Shown: one piece after another, positions 22,425-34,078 of the stretch | How positions within the stretch are numbered: position 1 is the first letter of the stretch | Layout of the letters: every line of letters begins with the position of its first letter | Assembly: GCA_028564925.1 (NCBI GenBank) | Contig: CM053034.1 | Location: 90,253,160-90,317,159, forward strand | Reading direction: 5' to 3' | Length of the DNA: 64,000 bases | DNA from: Lithobates sylvaticus | Taxonomy: Eukaryota > Chordata > Amphibia > Anura > Ranidae | Position numbers and translations under genes: made by a program | Notes under the pieces: model-generated | The model's database searches: none | What the model was told of the DNA's origin: nothing | What the model saw: only the letters and a program-made list of their open reading frames with translations

Positions 22425-23647
22425 AGCGCAGTTCCACCCAAAAGTCTGCTTGTCCCCCCCCCTTTGCTGACACATTCGGCACCTTTCAGGGAGGAGGCAG
22501 TGATAACTGTCAAAACCAGGTATCCACTTCCACTTCCGTGTAAGATCACCACCAGGGCCGGATTAACATAGGGGCTATTGGAGCTGCAGCTCCAGGCCCC
22601 TTTCTCAAGATAGGCCCATTTGCTCCAAAAAAAAAAAAATGTAAAAAAAAAAAAAAAAAAAAGATCGACTTTGAGGGTTGTAGCTCAGCGATCAGGAGTC
22701 ACAGAGACCCCACATGTGGGGGTAGGTAGCCAAAGACCTAGTCCAGCACTGGTTAAAATATAGAGCTGATATCATCTATGCTTCCAGAGATACAGGGCTG
22801 CTTGCGCAGTTGGTCAGAAGCTACATACAGAGCGGCCAGTTTAAATACAAGCTGGAACACTCTGCAGCAGACTGAGAGGATTAAATCAGTGTTATTGTGT
22901 TCTGCCAATGAATACAATGATCAGTGTTGCTAACTATAGCTGGCAGCACTGATTGTTTTGGGGAAAACCTGACAGGCTGGTTGTACTCAAGTCGGTTAAT
23001 AGGTTGACTTGTGTAAAACCAGGTAGCCCATACATAGATCCACTATGGCTGGTCTCTGCTTAATTGGTGTAATTTCAATCCATGTATGGCCCGCTTAACC
23101 ACTACACAGTCCCTAAACAACCTTCCACAAACCTTTCCATTTTTCCTTCCCAGATTCCTTCATCCTCCTCTCATATACATAGTGCCCACTGTCATACTCT
23201 CCACACTTCTCTACTGTACATGCTGCTCTGTCATACCCTCCACACTTCTCTCCTATACATAGTGCCCGCCCGGGCGCTTCCATCTTCACCCGGTCTTCCT
23301 TCTGGGTTCTGTGCCTTCGGTCACTTGCCTTGGCTGGGCTGCGTTGATGTTAGTTCCACGCATGCTCATGTGCATCCTCTTTCTCTCATCCCCCCTTTCT
23401 CTCTCATCCTCTTTACCTTACCCCTAACACCTCTTTCATCCCATTTCTCTCGATCTTTAATTTAATTTGTTATAACAAATAATTGTTTGCATTTTTATTT
23501 ATTCATTTATTGTTTATAAAAGGCCCCACCAAAATCCTAAGCACCAGGCCCATGATGTTCTTAATCTGGTCCTGATCACCACATCGTTGTGCGGAGGTCT
23601 ATGAAACTTCCGGCCCCTTCTTCTCCCCCTCCCCCAGGAACTCCGCT
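22425..23647. mobile_element. TTAA-flanked MITE, interrupted by a hAT element
   Basis: TTAA at 22421-22424 and 23648-23651 flanks ends AGCGCAGTTCC and GGAACTCCGCT (one mismatch as inverted repeats). Without the hAT insertion it is about 190 bp. TTAA targets are used by piggyBac and Kolobok; the superfamily is unresolved. Confidence 0.75.
22553..23574. mobile_element. Non-autonomous hAT element
   Basis: Ends CAGGGCCGGATTAAC and TTAATCTGGTCCTG, with a perfect 8-bp target duplication ATCACCAC at 22545-22552 and 23575-23582. Internal sequence shows A homopolymers (22627-22663), a tandemly repeated TACATAGTGCCC/CATACTCTCCACACTTCTC motif (23175-23265), and no transposase. Confidence 0.93.
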
Positions 23648-23651
23648 TTAA

Positions 23652-24405
23652 TTAAGAAGGTTTTGGAGTTAATTAACAGAAAATACAACAATGCCTCAAA
23701 AATGTGTGCATGTGACACCCAACAGCTTTTTGTAAATGCTGCAGCATGAAGTAATTTGCTTCCACTGTTAAATTTACTTTGCTAACTGCTAGTGATATTT
23801 TAGGATCATCTATGTACAGCTTCACTTTTCCACTTTTAAGCTGATCATATGTTGTAAGTGTTTTCTTGTTCAGCTCTGAAGGCTGAATGAGAAAATTCTA
23901 TTGATTCCCCCATCCATATCAAACAGCATTAATGGACAAATTCGCAGTGCCAGCTATAACAGTTGTCACCTGTGGCTGTCTTAACACCCAAACAGTGGCT
24001 GCACTTGATTGGGTGCAACTGCTGTTTGGCCAACAACTTTATCTGCCCAGCTCCTTGAATTTTCTATTTTTTTTTCCTTATATTAAAAGCTACAGTATTT
24101 GTAGCTGCTGACTTTTTTTTTCTCTCCCAGGCTGAAACTCTGCTTTAAGGCTCTGTTTACACCTATGCAGAGACAAAGTTGTGTGTATTTTTGCATGATT
24201 TCACACATCGCGTTTATGGCAGCTCATTTATTTTATTTGGCTGCCCTACATGTGAAAATCACACAAAAGAAGTGCCTGAACCTTTTTTTTAAATGACACC
24301 ACACCAAAACTTTCACATTCTGGCACATGAGAAAGCAAGCAAGATGCAAAGATGCAAGGTGTGTTGGGGTGCCATTAAGAGTTAATGGCACTGCTGTGTG
24401 TCTAC
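23652..24405. other. Unassigned region
   Basis: A/T-rich sequence with T homopolymers at 24070 and 24111. I see no gene or defined element. Confidence 0.4.
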
Positions 24406-24413
24406 AATGGGGC

Positions 24414-26053
24414 CATGGGCGTCCGCAGAAGTTTTTTCGGGGGGGGGGGGGGGGGGGGCATAATTTTAGGGTCACAATTGCTCCGCCCATTTTTGTCAAC
24501 ATCATGGAGGGGAGGGGCTTGAGTGGGCAATGCCCCGCCAGCTGGATCTACATCTCTCTATCTCATCCCAGTAGGTCAGAATAAAAATGATTGCCCTCAT
24601 TCTGATGTGTGCAGTGATATATGTGTAGGGCAAACATCATTTTCCTACCTAGGTGACCTAGAACATGTGTTTTTGTATGTGTGTGTGTGGGGGGAGGCCT
24701 CTAAAAAAATGTTTTTTGTTTATGTGTCCATTTAAACAGTTAAACCTTTTTAAAATGTATTTATTTTCATGACTTTATTGTTATCACATAGGGAACCTAT
24801 AGCCCCTATATAATAGCATATAGGTGACTAGGTGGCGGGGGGTTGTGGAAGGGATCAGCCAACATTTGGATTTACAAAAGTACACACACTTCTGGCTATT
24901 GCAGCATGGAGTGTTAAAAGGACATGTCTGTAGCACATTAAAAATCTGAAGCTCCAGCAAGTGGTTGGGGATTCAGATTTTATCCCCCCCCCCCCCCCCC
25001 CCTTTATCCTGGCACCAATTGGTCTGATTGGGTTTGCTTGTCAGTTCATCAGAATCTCCATTGTCCTCTTTGGAGTGATAGATGTAAACAGACACCCGCC
25101 TACATCCAATCCAATCCAATCTGCCAAAAACAAATGAGGGGGATCTGTTCCCCACTGTCTGGGCAGATGGGATTGGAGGCCAGTTGGATGTTAACACACA
25201 AGTCTTTATACACCTCACCATCTATAGAGCAGAGTGGGCTGTGTGGGATCTGCGTAGCAGGGAATCAGCCCAGAGATCCCAAGCTGAGCAAGCGGATCTG
25301 CCCCTCTGTCCCCATGTAATCTTCTCTGTTTTGCCCCATGTCCCTTTCTGTCCCCATTTATATTTTTCCCTTGCACTCTGTCCCTATATTCCCATCTATT
25401 CCTCATCTCTAGATGGTCCCCATGGTGTACATGTCAGCGGGCTATGTTATGCAAAGCAAAGCAGCAAGATTTACCTTTCATCCCTCCACTCCATGCTGAC
25501 CCCGCTTTTGTGCTGGCTGACTCCTCCCCCTAGTCTAACTGGACTCCTCCCCCTCATCTATTGTCTCCAGCTCAACGACGATTGTTGACTCTGTGCTGGA
25601 CTGGAGGCATTTCTGCAGGAATTGTTCATTGCGGGGCTGGAGTCTGGAGAGAGAAAAGCGGTTGTTCTGCCCTTCCCCCGGGACTCTGAGAGAGGAGGAG
25701 CAGTAGCAGCATGGAGCGGAGAGCAAATGGAAACTAGTGTGACCTGGAGGCAGCGGCTGATTTTCACAGAATCACAGTGCGGTGCTGCATGTCACGGTGC
25801 ACGCTGTGTGACCTGTGCTATACTGGGTAAAGGTGTGAGCGGGGCCGGCGTCAGCATCAGCTTTTCTTGAGAGACTTTTGCTTTAGTGCCCTCCCTCTAC
25901 TGGCACCTTAAGGCAGACACCTTTCCTTCCTCATGCTGGCGCCTGCTCTGCATCCATCCAAGGTGAGCCTGGCCCCTGAGTGTCCATGGGCGGACACCTT
26001 GCTCCAGGGGGGGGGCACTAGCCCCCCCTTGCCCCTACCTGCGGACGCCCATG
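24414..26053. mobile_element. Non-autonomous hAT-like element, 1.64 kb
   Basis: Ends CATGGGCGTCCGCAG and the exact complement CTGCGGACGCCCATG, with a perfect 8-bp target duplication AATGGGGC at 24406-24413 and 26054-26061. Homopolymer G (24440-24458) and C (24986-25003) tracts lie near the left end, and C/G tracts also near the right end. No transposase frame is recognised. Confidence 0.92.
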
Positions 26054-26061
26054 AATGGGGC

Positions 26062-26311
26062 TGCTTATTTTTGTGCATTGCAGTAACGTGCACGATTTTG
26101 TGTGAATCCCACAATGCACAGATTAAAGGGACAACAACAAGTGGACCTATCTCTGCAGCATCAGATAGGGGTCCTGTCAGAGAGGCAGATAGTGGACCGT
26201 GGGTTGGCTTCTACACCTCAATAGCTGTACAAAGTGTCCTGAGGAAATTGTCTCTGGGGGATGACTCTGAAGTTACCCTTGGCAACGCAAAATGAGAGGC
26301 TATCCAAAGAG
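26062..26311. other. Unassigned spacer
   Basis: Short stretch between two transposons. No feature recognised. Confidence 0.4.
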
Positions 26312-26314
26312 TTA

Positions 26315-26704
26315 GCCCCCGTACACACGGTCGGAAATTGTGACCACAAAATCCGTCTGATTTTTTCCAGCGGATTTTGTCCGACGTTGGTGTTGCATAC
26401 ACACGGTCGGACAAAGTTGTTGGAAAATCCGATCATTCTGAACGTGGTTACATTCGTTGCGTATGACGGAACTACATAGAGGCTAGTAGCCAATAGCTTT
26501 GGTCTCGTAATTTGATCTGAGCATGCGTGGCACTTTGTCCGTCAAAATTCTCTACACACGATCGGAAAAAGTCTAATCTGATTTTGTTGTCGGAAAATTT
26601 GAGAGCAGGAAAAAGTCCGATGGAGCCCACACACGGGCGGATTTTCCGACAACATGGTCCGATCAGAGATTTTCCTTGGAATTTCCGCCCATGTGTACTG
26701 GGGC
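26315..26704. mobile_element. Harbinger-type MITE
   Basis: Termini GCCCCCGTACACACGGTCGG and the complement ending ACTGGGGC, flanked by TTA (26312-26314) and TAA (26705-26707). Internal motifs (CATACACACGGTCGGACAAA, GAGCATGCGTGGCACTTTGT) match the MITE at 18864-19290 and the ends of the Harbinger element at 34332-41919. Confidence 0.88.
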
Positions 26705-26920
26705 TAATGAGTGGATGCACCCTTATTAACAGGGGAGCCCCAGAAGGCCTGCTTTGCCCTACAATCTCAGGATGCCAAGGAATATCCTAAATATAAAGAA
26801 GAAACCCTAGCTACACTCAGGGTTACAGAGTGCAGATTATATTAGATATACAGTATGACCCTGGGAAGTTCAGAAGGTCCCAAATGTATGATTTATTTAA
26901 TCATACAAACAAGTGGTTGC

Positions 26921-27225
26921 AATTTAAAGGAGAAGTACAGCCAAAGCTTGTTTGGCTGTACGTCTCCTGTGGATCACAGGAGAGCAGTTTGTTCTTTACT
27001 CCTGTGACCCGTTTTCAGCCGATAGTGCTCCAGTGAGTTGGGAAAAGCAGACAGTCAGCACTCTCTGTTTAGAGCAGCAGGGAGAACTGAGCAATCAGCA
27101 GTGTCTCATTTCTCAGTTATCAACCTTTGGGCCGACATGGGACAGATGCAGCATCAGATCAATGCTGCATCCACCTAGGTATGTATGATTTTTTTAAAGA
27201 AAACACAATCCCATACTTCTTTTAA
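26921..27225. mobile_element. Probable short MITE
   Basis: Left edge TTTAAAGGAGAAGTACAGCC and right edge ATACTTCTTTTAAGG form an imperfect terminal inverted repeat, and an internal hairpin (CAAAGCTTGTTTGG, CTCCTGTGGATCACAGGAG) follows the left end. Flanking TTAA-like bases suggest a TTAA-type element. The right boundary is uncertain. Confidence 0.5.
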
Positions 27226-27637
27226 GGTCTTCAAGCCTGCCCAGATGGTGGAGCAAGTGGTCTATGACTGATACACTAGAGCATTTCCTGTTCAGATACA
27301 GCACCACATTCGGCATACAGGCATCCCCAAAGTGTGGATGAGCTGGTGATCCATGTTGAGCAACATACTGATGCTGTGGGCTATTTTTGGAAACAGAAAA
27401 ACATTAATCTTTGGTAAGACTGCGTCTTACCAATGGAGTAGACAGGAGGGGTGAGATACCTGTGCATATGAACAGCCTCCTTCCACAGAAAAGTATTTTC
27501 TTTGAAAGAAACATCGTATATTAGGTGCTAGTGTGCCAAGAACCAGGACATGTGGCTTCCAATTGCCCCATAAGTCATGGAATGTGACCTGGGGAAATGT
27601 ATATCGCTATTTGCCAAGCTGGTTCTTGCAACACACT
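27226..27637. other. Unassigned spacer
   Basis: No recognisable gene or repeat termini. Confidence 0.4.
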
Positions 27638-27641
27638 TAAA

Positions 27642-28344
27642 GTGTTTGTAACCCTAAAAAAAAAAAGATATCCTGTTCCCTTATAGCAGATTAAACAGCA
27701 CAGTGCTTGTGCTGTCTAACCTGCCCCTCTCTAAACACTGACTGATCTTGCCACTTCCTGTGCGCCCCTCTGTGATTTGACCACGATAATCATGGCTGCT
27801 GAGCCCTGACTACAGTGGTCAGCCTACGTCTATCCGTCTTCCATAGCTCGCCTCTGTCCTCCTCACCCCCTCCCTTTCGGCCTGTCAGCGCCGTGTCTGT
27901 GTGAGCTGTCTTCGCCCCCTCTCCTGTTGCTATTCATAGTAAAAAAAACCTTTACAAAATATCCTGGCAGCCCCTCTCATTTATCTGGCGATAACTCACT
28001 GTGTAACTGTTTGTTTAAAAAAATGCCTCTAAATAACTTTTCCTAGTTATCTTCAGGCCAGTCAAGTGACTCCTGGCCACTCTGCTACTACAATCCAGGG
28101 CTACAGTGGGAGGTGCCGAGCAGCCAGTAAAGCGGTCACATGACCTCCCTGCTGATGTCAGAGTGAGATATTGGCTCCTCCCACTGTAGTCTTGAATCGT
28201 ATTAGCAGAGCGGCCTGGGGTCACGTGACCGGCCTGAAGATAACTGGAAAAGGTATTTAGACGCATCTATTTAAACTAACACTTACACAGTGTGTTATAG
28301 CTAGATAAAGGAGGGGCTGCCAGTGAAAGGTGTTTTTAGGGTTC
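27642..28344. mobile_element. TTAA-flanked element with long internal foldback
   Basis: TTAA at 27638-27641 and 28345-28348. The ends share ACCCTAAAAA / TTTTTAGGGTT as inverted motifs. Internally 28013-28075 pairs with about 28213-28278 (AGTTATCTTCAGGCC with GGCCTGAAGATAACT), and further complementary blocks extend outward and inward. Non-autonomous; superfamily (Kolobok or piggyBac type) not resolved. Confidence 0.6.
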
Positions 28345-28350
28345 TTAATC

Positions 28351-29239
28351 TGAACACATGGAGAGCACTTTCTTTTATATTTTCTGAGTGACACCGTCCT
28401 AGCTGTGATTCCAGACATCTTTAATGGTCTTGGGGAGACGGATTTTGCTCTGCTGGGCGAGACTGCTTTTTAGCTGTCACGGATAGCTGGCAAGCAGGCT
28501 ACTTACTCAATTGGGTTTGAAGTGGGATGCACATTGTTTGGAGGATCTTTCACGACTTTCTACAATTTTTCACCATTATTTCACATGTATGGATGTTTGT
28601 TTTTTTTTATTCATGGACTGAATTTCTTACTGGGATTCTGCCTTAGTTTTCCCTTTATATATTTTTTCACCTGCAAATCTGAAAAATGTGTCATGTTATT
28701 TTTTTAGCGCTGCACTCACTTTTTATGCATATTTACTCTGCATTCTTGTATTAGACTTTTTAGTGCTGGCAGATTGTCACATTCACTATATTTCAGACTA
28801 AATTCTTGCGTTTCTAGAGCAGCGTTAGCCCACCTGGGTTTTTTAATTCTGTTTTTAGGGTTACACCCCTTTAGGATCTGAGACTGGAAAGATCAGGAAG
28901 CTTTCTCAGCAGAAATTGATCCTAACATGACACCAGCAAAAGCTATACCAGAGGTTAGGATGTCAGAGACCCTGACTCCTATTCAGATTTAGGATGTGAG
29001 GCTGTTTCTTGCAGAAAAAGCAAGAGGTGTTTTCAGAATTACCCAGCTGAACTAACATAAGTCACCATAAGATTCTTACTGAGCCTCACTCGGTAAAACT
29101 AAGACCCTATCGGGTACCTGTGAATTAAGGAAAAGACATTTTAGAAGATGTACAGAAAATATTGTCAGAGACCCAGAAAGAGTTTTCTGTTGGACTTGCA
29201 CACATCTATACAGGCATACCCCACTTTTAAGTACACAAT
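28351..29239. other. Unassigned region
   Basis: Mixed sequence. T-rich at 28500-28760 and purine-rich at 28880-29200. No exon with convincing splice sites and no transposon termini recognised. Confidence 0.4.
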
Positions 29240-29416
29240 GGGGTTTATTTACTAAAGCTGGAAAGTGCAAAATCAGGCTCACGTCTGCATAGAAACCAAT
29301 GAGCTTCTAACCTCAGCTTGTTCAATTAAGATTTGGTCATAAAACCTGGAAGCTCATTGGTTTCTATGCAGAAGTGAGGCTGATTTTGCACTTTCAAGCT
29401 TTAGTAAATAAACCCC
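29240..29416. mobile_element. Foldback MITE
   Basis: About 70-bp near-perfect inverted arms start GGGGTTTATTTACTAAAGC and end with the complement TTTAGTAAATAAACCCC. The spacer is about 35 bp. Flanks CAAT/ATTG continue the symmetry by chance or by target choice. Confidence 0.9.
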
Positions 29417-29627
29417 ATTGCATAGTATGTTGGCAAAATGTGCAGGTCTGAGCAGAAGGCAAGAATATGTGAAGCACTGACTAACAAGGTGGTGGACAGT
29501 GTGTATGTGTCACCTGGGTTTCTAACATACACATGTGAGGGGCTCCTGGATATTGGCCTGGGTCCTGGAGTCCAGAGACTTTGTACAGCTTTGGGGGATA
29601 AAGGATCCAGTCCTAGATCCATATTTA

Positions 29628-31237
29628 CAGTGGTGTGAAAAAGTGTTTGCCCCCTTCCTCATTTCCTGTTCCTTTGCATGTTTGTCACACTTAAGTGTTT
29701 CGGAACATCAAACCAATTTAAACAATAGTCAAGGACAACACAAGTAAACACAAAATGCAATTTGTAAATGAAGGTGTTTATTATTAAAGGTGAAAAAAAA
29801 TCCAAACCATCATGGCCCTGTGTGAAAAAGTGATTGCCCCCTAAACCTAATAACTGGTTGGGCCACCCTTAGCAGCAACAACTGCAACCAAGCGTTTGCG
29901 ATAACGTGCAATGAGGCTTTTACAGCGTCCTGGAGGAATTTTGGCCCACTCATCTTTGCAGAATTGTCCTAATTCAGTTACATTAGAGGGTTTTCGAGTA
30001 TGAACGGCCTTTTTAAGGCCATACCACAACATCTCAATAGGATTCAGGTCAGGACTTTGGCTAGGCCACTCCAAAGTCTTCATTTTGTTTTTCTTCAGCC
30101 ATTCGGTGGTGGACTTGCTGGTGTGTTTAGGATCATTGTCCTGCTGCAGAACCCAAGTTCGTTTCAGCTTGCGTACACGAACAGATGGTTGGACATTCTC
30201 CTTCAGGATCTCTTGGTAGACAGCAGAATTCATAGTTCCTTTTATCACGGCAGGTCTTCCAGGTCCTGAATCAGCAAAACAGCCCCAGACCATCACACTA
30301 CCACCCCCATATTTTACTGTTGGTATAATGTTCTTTTTCTGAAATGCAGTGTTCCTTCTACGCCAGATATACTTGGACACACACCTTCCAAAGAGTTCCA
30401 CTTTTGTCTCATCGGTCCACAGAATGTTGTCCCAAAAGTCTTGGGGATCATCAAGATGTGTTGTGGAGAAATTGAGACGAGCTTTGATGTTCTTTTTGCT
30501 CAGCAGTGGTTTTCTCCTTGGAACTCTGCCATGCAGGCCATTTTTGCCCAGTCTTTTCCTGATGGTGGAGGCATGAACGCTGACCTTAACTGAGGCAAGT
30601 GAGGCCTGCAGTTCCTTGGACGTTGTTGTGGGGTCTTTTATGACCTCTTGGATGAGTCGTCGCTGCGCTCTTGGGGTAATTTTTGGGCGGCCGGCCACTC
30701 CTGGGAAGGTTCACCACTGTTCCATGTCTTCGCCATTTGTGGATAATGGCTCTCACTGTGGTTCGCTGGATTCCCAAAGCTTTGGAAATGGCTTTATAAC
30801 CCTTTCCAGATTGATAGATCTCAATTACTTTCTTTCTCAATTGTTCCTGAATTTCTTTGGGTCTCGGCATGATGTGTAGCTTTTAAGGATCTTCTGGTGG
30901 ACCTTACTGTGTCAAGCAGCTCCTATTTAATTGTGAACAGGTGTGGCAATAATCAGGCCTGGGTGTGGCTAGAGAAATTGAACTCAGGTGTGGACAACCA
31001 CAGTTATAGTATGTTTTAACAAGGGGGGCAATCACTTTTTCACACAGGGCCATGATGGTTTGGATTTTTTTTCACCTTTAATAATAAACACCTTCATTTA
31101 CAAATTGCATGTTGTGTTTACTTGTGTTGTCCTTGACTATTGTTTAAATTGGTTTGATGTTCCGAAACACTTAAGTGTGACAAACATGCAAAGGAACAGG
31201 AAATGAGGAAGGGGGCAAACACTTTTTCACACCACTG
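29628..31237 (-). mobile_element. Tc1/mariner transposon, nearly intact
   Basis: Bounded by TA duplications (29626-29627 and 31238-31239). The terminal inverted repeats are about 215 bp (29628-29843 and 31022-31237) and almost identical. Each holds an outer and an inner copy of GTGAAAAAGTG(T/A)TTGCCCCC, the IR/DR layout of Sleeping Beauty-like elements. It carries a transposase gene on the minus strand with one visible frame break. The element looks young. Confidence 0.97.
29847..30870 (-). pseudogene. Tc1 transposase with a single frameshift
   Basis: Begins MPRPKEIQEQLRKKVIEIYQ at 30870. An N-terminal paired-like helix-turn-helix with the KWRRHGTVVNLPRSGRP linker motif is followed by an AT-hook-like GRP. 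The frame breaks in a run of five A on the minus strand near 30691-30695, where family alignment in memory expects four. From there the second frame runs unbroken to the stop at 29847. Catalytic motifs are all present: DETKVELFG (first Asp), QQDNDPKHTSK (second Asp) and SPDLNPIEMLW (Glu). Total is about 340 residues, the usual Tc1 length. Confidence 0.95.
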
Positions 31238-31239
31238 TA

Positions 31240-31450
31240 ACTGTTTGCCAGACTTTACTAATTAGTCAGCTCTGCACTATCTCTATCACTCTCTCTAGTC
31301 TCTACTATGCAAGGGCCTGCTGAAAAGGCAGAGTGAAAGGTGGACTACCAACTGAATGATAAAAAGCTCCATGTGCAATTTGTTTTTGGCATCCCATAGG
31401 GAGCACCTTGTTAGTTTAGTTAGTAGTTTGGAGATGCAAATGTTTTGTTT
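31240..31450. other. Unassigned spacer
   Basis: Short unremarkable sequence between two transposons. Confidence 0.4.
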
Positions 31451-31458
31451 GTTTTATG

Positions 31459-32658
31459 CAGGGGCGTACCTAGTGCATTTGGCACCCGGGGCGGATCCTA
31501 TATCTGGCACCCCCCCACCTTAAAACGTAAAAACACCCCACTGTGCTCCCTGCATACCTCTTTGTCACTACTGTGTACATTACACACCCCCTGCACCTCT
31601 GGACCCCTTTACATTACACAGCACCCTGCACCCCTTTACATTACACAGCACCCTGCACCTCTGGACCCCTTTACATTACACAGCCCTTGCACTTCTGGAC
31701 CCCTTTACATTACACAGCACCCTGCACCTCTGGGCCCCTTTACATTACACAGCCCTTGCACCTCTGGACCCCTTTACATTACACAGCACCCTGCACCTCT
31801 AGACCCCTTTACATTACACAGCACCCTGCACCTCTAGACCCCTGTACATTACACAGCACCCTGCACCTCTGGACCCGTTTACATTACACAGCACCCTGCA
31901 CCTCTGGACCCCTTTACATTACACAGCACCCTGCACCTCTGGACCCCTTTACATTACACAGCACCCTGCACCCCTTTACATTACACAGCACCCTGCACCT
32001 CTGGACCCCTTTACATTACACAGCACCCTGCATCTCTGGACACCTGTGTGTTACACAGACACCCCCTAACAGCTCTGGACCCCCTGCATGTTACACAGAC
32101 CCGCCTACAATACAGACCCCCCCTGCACAACCCCCTTTCAGTACAGACCTCCCTACAATACAGACCCCCCTACAGTGGAGACCCCCCTACTACAATGCAG
32201 ACCCCCCCTTCAGTACAGACCCCCCCTACTACAATGCAGACCCCCCCTACAGTGGAGACCCCCCCTACAATGCAGACCCCCCCTTCAGTACAGACCCCCC
32301 CCTACTACAATGCAGACCCCCCCCCTTGGAGTGTCAGCGTACCTTGGAGTACCTTGGAGTGTCAGCGCAGGACACAGCAGCGTGTCTACACGTGTAGACT
32401 ACAAGGAGGAGGGGGAGGCGGAGCTGGCGGCTTCACTCTGCTCGGCTGTATGACACAGCCGAGACAGATCAGAGCCGCGGAGAGCGGCGGAGAGCGGCAA
32501 ACACCCTCCCCCTCCTCTCACCACTGCCGCTGCCTGTCACTCACCGCGCGCGCTGTCCCCGCTTCCATCGCGGAGAGGGGCGCTGGCCTGACACCCCCCC
32601 AGTGTGTGGCACCCGGTGCGGCCCGCCCCCCCCCCGCACCCCCCTTAGTACGCCACTG
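31459..32658. mobile_element. Non-autonomous hAT element with internal minisatellites
   Basis: Ends CAGGGGCGTACCTAG and TTAGTACGCCACTG, with a perfect 8-bp target duplication GTTTTATG at 31451-31458 and 32659-32666. The interior is mostly tandem repeats, then a CpG-rich segment (32400-32640). No transposase. Confidence 0.95.
31580..32330. repeat. Two adjoining minisatellites inside the hAT element
   Basis: 31580-32050 is built of about 35-bp units around CCTCTGGACCCCTTTACATT and ACACAGCACC, with some shorter units lacking the CCTCTGGA part. 32095-32330 is built of units around ACAGACCCCCC and TACTACAATGC or TACAGTGG. Long open frames here come only from the repeat periodicity. Confidence 0.9.
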
Positions 32659-32666
32659 GTTTTATG

Positions 32667-33117
32667 CAATGGACTTGCTGTACAAAGCCCTTCTGAATTT
32701 AGCTGTGTATGTTTACTGCCTTGCTGAAGATGTCCCTGTCTTGTGCATGATAACCACAGTCGTTACCAGTTAAGCCTGTCCTCCTAACAAAACACATTTT
32801 CTCTTTCTCTTGTTCTCCCTCAGCCAAGGTTTCCTCAACAGCTATAAAGCTTCAGAATGAGCAAACAAAAAAAGGAAATGAGCTTTTAAGCCGGCCATAG
32901 ATGATGCAATTTTCTTTCCTGCAACCATGGGTTGCAGGAAAGAAAATCACTTGATTCCCCAATGAAAGGGGGAATCCATCCTATTAAGCTATTATGTTCT
33001 CCTAGCAGGGGGGCATGGGGAGCAGTCCCTGCCAGGAGAACACAGTGATTATTGCTAGCGGCTATAGCCACTGGAAATAGTCACATGTAAAAGTCCAGTA
33101 TGCTAGTTGTACCCAAA
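32667..33117. other. Unassigned region with an 18-bp perfect hairpin
   Basis: 32909-32926 (ATTTTCTTTCCTGCAACC) pairs perfectly with 32930-32947 across a 3-bp loop, starting 17 bases after GCCGGCCATAGATG. It resembles the terminal hairpin of a MITE, but the other end was not found. The rest is unassigned. Confidence 0.5.
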
Positions 33118-33119
33118 TC

Positions 33120-34078
33120 GATAGATGAATGAATGAATGAATGAATAACTTGTATAGCGCTACAATGCGAACTGAATCGCCTCAAGGCGCTGTATTGGCA
33201 TTTGGTTGTCGAGCTTCTAGAAGAGGTGGGTCTTGAGTTTCTTCCTGAAGGCCTGATGGTTTTCTTCCATGCGAATGTCGGTTGGTAGAGCGTTCCATAG
33301 CCGTGGACCTTGGACAGCGAATCTCCGTTCCCCCTTTGATTTGTAGCGGGATTTGGGAATGAGGAGAAGATTTTGATTAGCCGATCGAAGACTGCGATTC
33401 GGTGTGTAGTGTTTTATTTTCTCGCGAAGGTATTGCGGGGCGTTTCCATGTGCGCATTTGTGGGTGAGGCAGAGGGTCTTGAATGCGACCCGACTCCTTA
33501 CATTTAGCCAATGTAGGCTCCTCAGGGAAGGGGAGATGGATTCCCAGGGTTTTTTCCCTGTTATCAGCCTTGCCGCTGTGTTTTGGATAAGTTGTAAGCG
33601 CGCAAGTTGATATTGGGGTAATCCTATGTAAAGGGAGTTAGCATAGTCGAGTCGAGAATTGATGATCGTTCCAACTACCACTGCTTTGTCCTCCTTTGGA
33701 ATGAAGGGGAGGAGTCTGCGTAGCAGGCGGAGCAGATGGTGAGAACCACTGACCACTGCTCCTATTTGGGCATCCATTGACATTTCTGAGTCAAAAATGA
33801 CTCCGAGACTCTTAGCCTTGGTCCTTGGGGCGATGGTCTGTCCAAAGATGGTAGGAGGTGTCCAAGGGATCTTGGTTCGGGGGTTATGATTTGCATGTAG
33901 AATAAGAAGTTCTGTTTTTGATTCATTAAGTTTGAGGGAGCTAGTAGTCATCCAGTCGTCTATCATAGTGAGGCATTTTCCTAATTGCTGATGATGGTCT
34001 TTTTGTCCGGTGATACGAAAATATAATTGAGTGTCGTCGGCGTATGAGTGGAAGCAGAGGTCTGATCTTCTGATGGAT
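33120..34078 (-). mobile_element. 5'-truncated L2-type LINE, RT C-terminal part
   Basis: The minus-strand frame from about 34078 to the stop at 33217 is uninterrupted for about 285 codons. It contains the RT active site FHSYADDTQLYF (near 34030), LKLNESKTELLI, SLGVIFDSEMSMD, RLDYANSLYIGLP and the C-terminal LHWLNVRSRVAFK...YTPNRSLRSANQ motif. This order is typical of L2/CR1-group elements. The 3' end has GTAGCGCTATACAAG followed by an ATTC microsatellite (33126-33147), a usual L2-type tail. Sequence above 34080 is unrelated flank, so only the last part of ORF2 is present. Confidence 0.88.

Noticed and set aside
29438-29638. 66-codon frame with four cysteines as a possible host exon
   Set aside because: No convincing splice sites and no recognisable domain; it ends inside the Tc1 terminal repeat.
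31580-32050. CRISPR-like regular repeats
   Set aside because: The units abut without unique spacers, in a vertebrate transposon; it is a minisatellite.
31445-32773. Long Thr/Pro-rich frames reading CTSGPLYITQHPAPL-type repeats
   Set aside because: They are open in all frames of one strand because of tandem repeat units without stops; the region is a hAT interior.
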